DNA from: a virus
IMG/VR virus record: IMGVR_UViG_3300006923_000162
Coordinates: 1-20,664 of that record
Reading direction: 5' to 3' (one strand)
DNA length: 20,664 nucleotides
The translations under genes were made by a program, and so were the position numbers. Shown one piece after another: positions 15,970 through 20,664 of the stretch. Within the stretch, counting starts at the first letter, position 1. Each line of letters opens with the position of its first letter. The notes below the pieces were generated by a model. The model was not told the DNA's origin. It saw only the letters and a program-made list of their open reading frames with translations, and did no database searches.

Positions 15970-17451
15970 CTACAGCCCGATAGAGTTGTAAGTTGGCTCA
16001 TCTTCGCCCAATATTGCATTCAAGTCTTGCATTTTGTTAGGTGCGTGAGCTATTTCAGCCTGCATAGCGAGCGAATCAAGCACATCATCGTTCTGACCTC
16101 GTGGAAATACTCTCATTTCCTGCTTCAACTCTTGGTTATCACCTATAAAGTAGATTGATTTGCTCTCCCATCGTGGGATTACACCTCTGATACGTGTTTC
16201 TTTTGATGATGTGTTGTGAGTAAGTGGTTTTATTATAGGAAATATATTGCGTTTTCTCATCTCGTCCTGGATGTATGGTTCTATTGCCATTGTGAATGTA
16301 GTCTTCTCAAGCCCTATTATCTCAAGCTCGTATGTTTCCCATAGATAAAAGATATGATCTATGAGCTTCTTGCTGTTGATCTTGAGTCTATATGCTTCTA
16401 TGTACCAATTATTCTCCTCTGTTACGTGGTTAATTGTGATACCAGTAAAGTCTGCCGCTGTCTTCTCTGACACAGCGCTATCAATAGTAGCGAATGATAA
16501 CTTATTTAAATGCTTAATCTCATCAAGAGTAGCCTTCTGCTCAAACTCTCTCTTAAACTCAGCGATACTATCGTCAATAGGTTGATTCATCATCTCATAA
16601 GAGAACACCTGTGAGCCTAGCTGTGTCTGTTTGTCCTCAATAGATACTTTCCCTGTCTTTTTAGCTTCCTCGTTGGTAAGGGCGTATTTTGAAGGCCATG
16701 CGGGTACATTATCAGTCATCACAGGGACGTTCCTAACCCTGATCCTCTCATCTGTCTTGGCTCTTTCCATTAAATAAGCAATATTTCCGTATTCCGTAAT
16801 GTAGTTTCCTAAATAGAGAATACAGCCCTCTGGTGCCATACCAGCCATAGCTTCCGTTAAATGATCTCTAACCTGCTTTGTATAGGCTTGAGACTCCTTT
16901 GTTTTGTTTGTTTCTATATCATCACATAAAAGGAAATCTGGTCTTTGGTTCCTGTGAATACGTCCACGGACTGACTCTTGTGTTGAATGGGCTTCTACTC
17001 GTATACCGTTCTCGGTAATAAAGTTATTAATCCTAGTCTGCTTTACCTCGTTATCTACTCTCTTTCTGGTGAATAGTGGGCCATAGTCTGCCATGAGCCT
17101 TTTGTTGTTAGTTAGCTCATACGCCACATCAAATAGTATTCGTTCTGCGTTTTCTTTATCAAAAGAATCCACGTTGATATACATCTTCTTTTTATAGGCA
17201 ATCATCCATATAATAAATAGCTTTGCGAATGTGGTCTTTGCTGACTCTCTGAACATAATCCATGCCACCTCTCTTATCTCTCCTTCCATTAAGTCATGTA
17301 GGTCTTTTACCATCTCTTTATGATAAGGAGCTATTGGATAATGAAAGTAGTTCTGGAAATAGTACAGTGCAAATAGCAAGAAAGAATGCTCCGCAAGGAA
17401 CACCCGCTCTTCCTTTTTGCCATCTATCATCTTCTTGAGGGCTTCTGTCAT
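15970..17451 (-). CDS. terL: Terminase large subunit (DNA-packaging ATPase/nuclease)
   Basis: This 493-aa protein translocates DNA into the procapsid and cuts it. The ATPase half shows a variant Walker A, FRESAKTT (residues 67-74, with R68 and K72 in place of the usual Gly-rich loop, a form seen in other terminases), and Walker B DFLLCDDIE (172-180). ESVRGRIHR (159-167) lies between them. The nuclease half shows ATIDSAVSEKTAADFTG (first acidic residue D324), IIGLEKTTFT (E382) and NDDVLDSLAMQAE (acidic residues 455-459), the expected RNase H-like acidic set. The ATG overlaps the small subunit stop by one base (TAATG), so translation is coupled. Confidence 0.93.
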   Translation of the reverse strand: MTEALKKMIDGKKEERVFLAEHSFLLFALYYFQNYFHYPIAPYHKEMVKDLHDLMEGEIREVAWIMFRESAKTTFAKLFIIWMIAYKKKMYINVDSFDKENAERILFDVAYELTNNKRLMADYGPLFTRKRVDNEVKQTRINNFITENGIRVEAHSTQESVRGRIHRNQRPDFLLCDDIETNKTKESQAYTKQVRDHLTEAMAGMAPEGCILYLGNYITEYGNIAYLMERAKTDERIRVRNVPVMTDNVPAWPSKYALTNEEAKKTGKVSIEDKQTQLGSQVFSYEMMNQPIDDSIAEFKREFEQKATLDEIKHLNKLSFATIDSAVSEKTAADFTGITINHVTEENNWYIEAYRLKINSKKLIDHIFYLWETYELEIIGLEKTTFTMAIEPYIQDEMRKRNIFPIIKPLTHNTSSKETRIRGVIPRWESKSIYFIGDNQELKQEMRVFPRGQNDDVLDSLAMQAEIAHAPNKMQDLNAILGEDEPTYNSIGL

Positions 17452-17786
17452 TATTTGTTAATGAGACCTAGCAATGATTTTTTTTCCTTTTCTGTAAGTT
17501 CTGTCAAAACTATCTCTTCTTTGGATTCTGATTTATGTACCGCAGTTCCATGCAGCCTGTCCATTGTGTCCTTATAGAACTTAAAATCCCCCTTTCTAGC
17601 CATAGCGACACCTTTCTGTATTATTTCTAGCTCTAGCTCTGTAGGTTCTTTCCCGTTCTTTTCACCTAATACCACTAAAGCCTCCTCAAATAATGTAGAG
17701 AAGCTTTTTCTCCCTTTGGGACGCCCTTTAGGGTTGCCAGACTGTCCTTTCTTAAAAGGTGTTAGTTGATTTGGTACTTTGCTCAT
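17451..17786 (-). CDS. terS: Terminase small subunit-like protein (DUF5681-type)
   Basis: This 111-aa protein opens with FKKGQSGNPKGRPKGRKSF (residues 11-29), the hallmark basic, Gly/Pro-rich motif of DUF5681 proteins, which are commonly encoded next to large terminases and are thought to bind DNA. The rest is helical and charged, ending in LTELTEKEKKSLLGLINK. It overlaps terL by one base. The ATG at 17786 has no Shine-Dalgarno site. Its first base is part of a 9-bp direct repeat, and an extended -10 promoter lies about 26 bases upstream. The small-terminase role is inferred from position and family. Confidence 0.75.
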   Translation of the reverse strand: MSKVPNQLTPFKKGQSGNPKGRPKGRKSFSTLFEEALVVLGEKNGKEPTELELEIIQKGVAMARKGDFKFYKDTMDRLHGTAVHKSESKEEIVLTELTEKEKKSLLGLINK

Positions 17787-17805
17787 AACTGTTACTTAAC
17801 TGTTA
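17786..17805 (-). repeat. TAACAGTTA direct repeat at the terS start
   Basis: On the minus strand TAACAGTTA occurs twice, separated by AG (11-base period). The second copy ends on the A of the terS ATG, and the first begins at the predicted transcription start. The layout suits an operator or an mRNA-binding site controlling packaging genes (inference). Confidence 0.5.
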
Positions 17806-17811
17806 TTACTT

Positions 17812-17820
17812 ATAATACCA
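17812..17820 (-). promoter_or_regulatory. Extended -10 promoter for the terminase genes
   Basis: The minus strand reads TGG-TATTAT. A weak -35 (ATTACG) lies 17 bases upstream, inside the 3' end of the tRNA-like gene. Transcription would start near 17805, giving a leader of about 19 bases that consists of the direct repeat. Confidence 0.45.
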
Positions 17821-17832
17821 TATTTTTAGCTG

Positions 17833-17903
17833 TGCGTAATGGTCAGAATTGAACTGCCACCTTATCTATGGAATAGACACGTGCTACATTACACTAATTA
17901 CGC
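17833..17903 (-). tRNA. Candidate tRNA-Gly(UCC), slightly irregular
   Basis: The minus strand folds as a cloverleaf: acceptor GCGTAAT/ATTACGC (7 perfect pairs), TA, D-stem GTGT/GCAC with loop AATGTA, anticodon stem TGTCT/AGATA (one G-U pair), loop ATTCCAT with anticodon TCC, and a T-arm with the hallmark TTCAATT loop and stem GGCAG/CTG(A)CC. Two defects are visible: the D-loop has one G where GG is expected, and the T-stem has one bulged A. CCA is not encoded. The first bases overlap the stop of the 62-aa gene. It could be a functional phage tRNA reading GGA or a decaying copy. Confidence 0.6.
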
Positions 17904-18086
17904 TTGTATAGGGTATCTTTTCTTACCCTCTATCACCATTATACGACACTTTTTACTTGCCATCAATGCGTTTTCACAGTCCTGTAAATTGTTGTAGGTT
18001 TTTTGTATATCCATCCATGACATACTTATACCATCAAAATACTGTACTTTATATTTTTTTTCTACTGGTTTTGTTACCTCATCCAT
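17898..18086 (-). CDS. Unknown 62-aa protein
   Basis: This is a short protein I do not recognise. It has a charged N-terminus, an aromatic segment (YKVQYFDGISMSWMDIQKTY, about residues 12-31) and a basic end (KKCRIMVIEGKKRYPIQA). The alternation of beta and helix is compatible with a small alpha/beta fold. The ATG at 18086 follows CTCTATAT without a Shine-Dalgarno site. Its stop overlaps the 5' end of the tRNA-like gene by three to six bases. It lies between the Mom-like gene and the packaging genes. Confidence 0.55.
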   Translation of the reverse strand: MDEVTKPVEKKYKVQYFDGISMSWMDIQKTYNNLQDCENALMASKKCRIMVIEGKKRYPIQA

Positions 18087-18122
18087 ATATAGAGAATACT
18101 CTCAATACATACCTATGTAAAG

Positions 18123-18860
18123 CTATTCTGTGGATAACTTTTGCCTTTCTTTTAGGGTTATTTTCTCCCCCTTATACATTCCAGCTCCCTGTTTATCTAT
18201 CTCACTAAAAGGCAACTCCTCAACGTTAAGTTTTGATTCTTTATCTATTAAATATATATATTTCAATTGAAACCCAATAAGAATCTCTCCCCCCACCTCT
18301 TCTACATATTTACTAAAGTCATACTTCCCCCCTGTTAGCTCGTAATAACTTCTGCCCCCCAACTCCCCTCTAGGGCTGTTCGGACTAGACTCAAGCGTCA
18401 TCTTGTGTATAACATCCCCAGATGGCAATTTGCATGTATTTTTATTTTTCTTTATCCCTATCAATTTAAACCCACTTGCCCTATATATTGAGCCATCCCC
18501 ACACTGTGTTCCATCGCTAAACGACAAAACCCACTTTATTTGTGGAGCATTTTTCTTTATCAACCTTAGAGAAATAGATATGCATCTGCTTTCTGAGTTC
18601 TTGGGGAGCGTATCGTCAAAAGCCATTCTGTTTAACTCTAACATAGAATTCCATCCTGTCCCCTCAACAGTTCCTAATACCTTGCTTTTATCTAGTGGGC
18701 TACCATAGCTCATAACGCCATGCAAAGCACCCCCGAGAAAACACCCAAAGTGCAAACTACTATTCGAGACAACTTTCCCTGAGTAATGGTGTTTTTTTAC
18801 AAAGTCATTAGCTAACTTAGCAGGGATAACCCTCATTTCTATGTCTTTAGCCCTACCCAT
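18123..18860 (-). CDS. Mom-like DNA adenine-modification enzyme
   Basis: This 245-aa protein resembles the Mom family, GNAT-fold enzymes; phage Mu Mom turns adenine into N6-carbamoylmethyl-adenine and so blocks restriction. Signature stretches seen here are FVKKHHYSGKV (20-30), SLHFGCFLGGALHGVMSYGS (35-54), LELNRMAFDD (74-83), NSESRCISISLRLIKKNAP (88-106) and the core motif SFSDGTQCGDGSIYRASGF (113-131). A Gly-rich segment (160-192) and a C-terminal extension follow. The ATG lies inside the end of the parB-like gene (8-base overlap, ATGGGTAG), giving coupled translation. The exact modification and target site cannot be read from sequence. Confidence 0.8.
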   Translation of the reverse strand: MGRAKDIEMRVIPAKLANDFVKKHHYSGKVVSNSSLHFGCFLGGALHGVMSYGSPLDKSKVLGTVEGTGWNSMLELNRMAFDDTLPKNSESRCISISLRLIKKNAPQIKWVLSFSDGTQCGDGSIYRASGFKLIGIKKNKNTCKLPSGDVIHKMTLESSPNSPRGELGGRSYYELTGGKYDFSKYVEEVGGEILIGFQLKYIYLIDKESKLNVEELPFSEIDKQGAGMYKGEKITLKERQKLSTE

Positions 18861-19416
18861 AATTAGAGATTATTGCATATAAAGCATTCCCATTTGAGTT
18901 CTCGTTACCATACGTTTCAGTCATTTTAAAAAGTTCTGTTTTTTTCGTGTCCGCAATTTTTTCTTTAATAATTTCTGCTTGTTCATCAGAAAGTGTAAAT
19001 GTTATTTGCTGAAATGGTGATTTGTCCCCACTGGGGAGGGTAAAATCAGTATCTAGTCCATCGTTTAATATCAGGTCGTTATCAAAACCTGTAAGCTCTA
19101 TCTCCTCATCAGATAGTGTTTTAAGTTCTTCTAATACTAAATCCATATCCCAGTCTGATTCGTTTAGTTTATTGTCAGCTAGTCTATAAGCGTCTGCTTT
19201 ACTTTTAGGTATATCTATCACTTTGATGTGTTCGTCTTTAATATCCCAGCCCAGATGTTGTAATGCTGCGTATCTACCGTGACCAACAATAATAACCCCT
19301 TCCTTATCTACTACGATAGGCTGGTTCATACCAAACTCTTTGATTGAGTTAGCCACCTGCTCTATTTGTTTTTTAGGGTGTTTTTTAGCGTTCTTACTGT
19401 AGGGAGTTATATTCAT
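18853..19416 (-). CDS. ParB/Srx-like domain protein partnered with Mom
   Basis: Residues 1-85 form a ParB/sulfiredoxin-like domain: TPYSKNAKKHPKKQIEQVAN, FGMNQPIVVDKEGVIIVGHG with the GHGRYAAL motif (45-52), and DAYRLADNKLNES (75-87). Residues 90-187 are acidic, helical and unassigned. No methylase domain is fused, unlike many phage ParB-like proteins; instead a Mom-like gene follows with an 8-base overlap. This suggests a role in modification, possibly nucleotide or DNA recognition (inference). There is no Shine-Dalgarno site. The candidate promoter at 19425-19453 would start transcription one or two bases before the ATG, making the mRNA almost leaderless. It is not a plasmid-type ParB, as no ParA is present. 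Confidence 0.8.
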   Translation of the reverse strand: MNITPYSKNAKKHPKKQIEQVANSIKEFGMNQPIVVDKEGVIIVGHGRYAALQHLGWDIKDEHIKVIDIPKSKADAYRLADNKLNESDWDMDLVLEELKTLSDEEIELTGFDNDLILNDGLDTDFTLPSGDKSPFQQITFTLSDEQAEIIKEKIADTKKTELFKMTETYGNENSNGNALYAIISNYG

Positions 19417-19424
19417 TTAACTAT

Positions 19425-19453
19425 ATTTTACCACTATTTATCCTCTTTGTCTG
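19425..19453 (-). promoter_or_regulatory. Promoter for the parB-mom pair
   Basis: On the minus strand CAGACA (19448-19453), a 17-base spacer ending in TGG and TAAAAT (19425-19430) form a -35 and extended -10. The -35 overlaps the end of the previous gene. The predicted start at about 19417-19418 is next to the parB-like ATG (19416). Confidence 0.5.
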
Positions 19454-19667
19454 CATCCTCCGTTACCTCTTCCTCTACATCATCCACCCACTGCGTTAAT
19501 ACCACCCTAGCTCGCATTGCTCCGTTGTCTCCTACAAATGGAATACCTTGAATAACCACCCCCTTTTCTTCCAGGAAAGCATTAAGTTCTTTCACTTGTT
19601 CTTCTGTTGCCATTACTAGCTTCTTTTTTACTTCTTCTCCTTTTACTTCTTTTGTTTCGTTTGCCAT
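19434..19667 (-). CDS. Unknown 77-aa acidic protein
   Basis: I do not recognise this family. It has a Lys/Glu-rich N-terminal helix (ETKEVKGEEVKKKLVMATEE), a short central part with possible beta structure (GVVIQGIPFVGDNGAMRARV) and a very acidic tail (EEEVTEDADKEDK). I chose the ATG at 19667 because it follows the previous stop by two bases. An in-frame TTG at 19700 would overlap the previous gene and adds nothing typical. The start region AAATAAACATGGCAAACGAA is almost identical to that of the tail fibre gene at 2195. Confidence 0.65.
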   Translation of the reverse strand: MANETKEVKGEEVKKKLVMATEEQVKELNAFLEEKGVVIQGIPFVGDNGAMRARVVLTQWVDDVEEEVTEDADKEDK

Positions 19668-19669
19668 GT

Positions 19670-19885
19670 TTATTTTTCTAAATCTAATATTAAATTCCAA
19701 TTATTGTTTGAAGGGTTGAACCTTCTGTCGTACTGCCTTGCTCTTACTGGCGTTTCAAATATCTCCTCGGAAGTCATGTTTGCTTTTAACCTTGTATATA
19801 TTGTACATTCTTTAATGTGTTTTAGCCTTGACCATTCAGCCACGGTTCTGGTTTCTCCTTTGTAGGTTATTGTTTTTATGCTCAT
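19670..19885 (-). CDS. Small HTH-like protein (NUMOD1-like), 71 aa
   Basis: The stretch ITYKGETRTVAEWSRL followed by the helix containing CTIYTRLKANMTSEEIFETP fits a pattern I know from small phage proteins and from NUMOD-type helix-turn-helix modules of homing endonucleases: a short beta strand, then a helix with W, then a helix with RL and a final SEE-x-x-x-x-P. No nuclease domain is present. It probably binds DNA, but the target is unknown. It overlaps the preceding 72-aa gene by 50 bases, and the next gene starts two bases after its stop. No Shine-Dalgarno site is visible. Confidence 0.65.
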   Translation of the reverse strand: MSIKTITYKGETRTVAEWSRLKHIKECTIYTRLKANMTSEEIFETPVRARQYDRRFNPSNNNWNLILDLEK

Positions 19886-20054
19886 CTTTGAATCTAATTA
19901 ATATCATCCACCAATAAGGCCTACTGCATTCTCTACATTCACTTTGTATAGAGCATATCTTTATGAACTTTCTTCCGCAGTGACATTGGTATATTGTGCT
20001 TTGTGTTTCGTATCTCCACGGATGGTCGTTTTTTGTATGGATTTCATTCTCCAT
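19836..20054 (-). CDS. Small Cys-rich (zinc-ribbon-like) protein, 72 aa
   Basis: The protein contains QCHCGRKFIKICSIQSECRE followed at once by C, that is CxC and, 10 residues later, a Cys-x5-Cys-x2-Cys set, suggesting a zinc-binding knuckle pair. An aromatic, basic C-terminus follows. I favour the ATG at 20054, which overlaps the 38-aa gene by 11 bases. The upstream ATG at 20084 would lie deep inside that gene. The function is unknown; nucleic-acid or protein binding is inferred. It overlaps the next gene by 50 bases. Confidence 0.5.
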   Translation of the reverse strand: MENEIHTKNDHPWRYETQSTIYQCHCGRKFIKICSIQSECRECSRPYWWMILIRFKDEHKNNNLQRRNQNRG

Positions 20055-20160
20055 AGAAACACGTTTTACACCACCAAAGGACATTATTTTTTAGTTGCTT
20101 GCCGTAGACCTGACCTACTTCCTTTTTGCATTTATCACATTCGTATCGACCTTTTTTCAT
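20044..20160 (-). CDS. 38-aa zinc-ribbon microprotein
   Basis: The frame encodes MKKGRYECDKCKKEVGQVYG and ends LWWCKTCFYGE. Two CxxC pairs (Cys8/Cys11 and Cys31/Cys34) separated by 19 residues form a plausible complete zinc ribbon. The ATG overlaps the RusA-like stop as ATGA, a common coupling arrangement, and the stop overlaps the next gene. It is short enough to be missed by automatic calling. The function is unknown; such ribbons often bind nucleic acid or a partner protein. Confidence 0.65.
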   Translation of the reverse strand: MKKGRYECDKCKKEVGQVYGKQLKNNVLWWCKTCFYGE

Positions 20161-20516
20161 TTCTTGTTGATTGTTATTACCGCTCTTGGGTTTTCTTTAT
20201 CTACTCCTCCGAACCTTAAGAATACATTCGGTACAATCATCCAGTTATCATCTTCAATGATTCCAGCGTCTACAAGTAAATCCATGATGCTCTCTGCCTT
20301 GTTGGTTAAGTCCCCTTTTCTCTTATCTGGGGCGTATAGTGTTATGTCAATATTCTTTACTTCCTCCACTTTACCTTTTCCTTTTACCATCCACATCTGC
20401 TCTGTGTGCCATTCTTTGTGCTTCTTGGAGCTTATAATTAAAGGCTTTCCGTTTCTGTAAATAATCTGTTTTTGATTTTTTTTACTAGGAATCCTGCCTT
20501 TAAGTGTAATCTCCAT
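20157..20516 (-). CDS. RusA-like Holliday junction resolvase
   Basis: This 119-aa protein has the family length and layout: IPSKKNQKQI near the N-terminus (9-18), the core KGDLTNKAESIMDLLVDAG (67-85), then IIEDDNW (86-92) and the C-terminal RFGGVDKENPRAVITINK. RusA enzymes cut four-way junctions and branched DNA before packaging. Asp69 and the DD pair at 89-90 match catalytic positions. The second Asp of the usual DLDN motif is Thr71 here, a variant I have seen in other phage members, with Glu75 or Asp79 possibly substituting (inference). The ATG lies inside the preceding partial gene (17-base overlap). No Shine-Dalgarno site is visible. Confidence 0.85.
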   Translation of the reverse strand: MEITLKGRIPSKKNQKQIIYRNGKPLIISSKKHKEWHTEQMWMVKGKGKVEEVKNIDITLYAPDKRKGDLTNKAESIMDLLVDAGIIEDDNWMIVPNVFLRFGGVDKENPRAVITINKK

Positions 20517-20664
20517 ATTGATTGTTTAATCTATCTCTTCTGTCCTTTAGATTCACGGCTTTACTAAAGGTTTTTAGCTCTATATCGGACATTCTGTTAA
20601 GCATTACCCAATCTAGTCTGTCCTTTATGCTTGATTCTATCCTGTGGTGATACTCGCATACTGG
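20500..20664 (-). CDS. C-terminal part of an unknown gene
   Basis: This frame is open from the right edge to a TAA at 20500-20502 and encodes the last 54 residues of a protein, beginning PVCEYHHRIESSIKDRLDWV and ending NNQYGDYT. It is helical and charged with no recognised motif. It overlaps the RusA-like start by 17 bases, as expected for a neighbour in the same operon. The 5' end lies outside the window. Confidence 0.6.
   Translation of the reverse strand, partial: PVCEYHHRIESSIKDRLDWVMLNRMSDIELKTFSKAVNLKDRRDRLNNQYGDYT

Noticed and set aside
17833-17903. The tRNA-like sequence as a prophage attachment site
   Set aside because: It lies inside the phage gene block with no integrase nearby and no second copy in the window.
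18087-18122. AGAG-TATT-CTCT hairpin after the Mom-like gene as a terminator
   Set aside because: The four-pair stem is AT-rich and has no following U-run, so it is too weak to support.
18853-19416. Plasmid-type partition ParB
   Set aside because: No ParA gene or parS-like repeat is seen, and the gene is coupled to a Mom-like enzyme instead.
19668-19700. TTG start at 19700 for the 77-aa gene
   Set aside because: It would overlap the preceding gene, and the ATG two bases after the stop is simpler.
20055-20084. ATG at 20084 for the 72-aa Cys-rich gene
   Set aside because: It would overlap the 38-aa zinc-ribbon gene by over 40 bases; the ATG at 20054 gives a short, typical overlap. Neither has a ribosome site, so some doubt remains.
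1-20664. Alternative genetic code (TGA read as an amino acid)
   Set aside because: TGA serves as a normal stop, for example for the RusA-like and 38-aa genes, and genes have ordinary lengths under the standard code.

Overview
The window is one end-to-end block of a tailed bacteriophage genome, or of a prophage, with every supportable gene on the minus strand, so transcription runs from the right edge to the left edge. The gene order (small accessory genes, terminase pair, portal, scaffold, major capsid protein, head-tail adaptor, tail nozzle, fibre, two large internal/ejection-type proteins, second fibre) and the absence of a tape measure, tail tube or sheath point to a short-tailed (podovirus-like) member of the Caudoviricetes. 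The host is not identifiable from the sequence. The DNA is AT-rich and the standard code fits, with TGA used as a stop. Almost no start codon has a Shine-Dalgarno site. The capsid gene strongly prefers CGA for arginine and GGA for glycine. These features suggest an uncultured host rather than a well-studied enterobacterium or Bacillus.

Right part (about 20664 to 17800): a partial unknown gene, a RusA-like resolvase, two small Cys-rich (zinc-ribbon-like) proteins, a small HTH-like protein and a small acidic protein. They are followed by a ParB-like domain protein overlapping a Mom-like DNA-modification enzyme. This pair has its own candidate promoter, which would give a nearly leaderless mRNA. 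A 62-aa unknown gene and a candidate tRNA-Gly(UCC) precede the packaging genes.

Middle part (17786 to 10341): small terminase-like protein, large terminase, portal, two unknown genes, scaffold, major capsid protein with a large inserted domain, and head-tail adaptor. Extended -10 promoters of the form TGG-TA(t/a)(a/t)AT sit before the small terminase and portal genes, and a related -35/-10 promoter drives the scaffold gene. The scaffold mRNA has a leader with three consecutive hairpins and the only clear Shine-Dalgarno site of the window.

Left part (10348 to 1): tail nozzle, a fibre with a jelly-roll-like domain, a 519-aa Ala-rich coiled-coil protein and a 1049-aa multidomain protein. The last two probably sit inside the virion and are ejected with the DNA. 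A long collagen-like fibre (at least 731 aa) runs off the left edge.

Working model: the ParB/Mom pair modifies adenines in phage DNA against host restriction. The tRNA-Gly(UCC) supplies the GGA decoding that the collagen-like fibre and capsid demand. The remaining genes package DNA, build the capsid and short tail, and deliver an ejected effector-like protein. Family names come from recognising motifs by eye; no database search was run.
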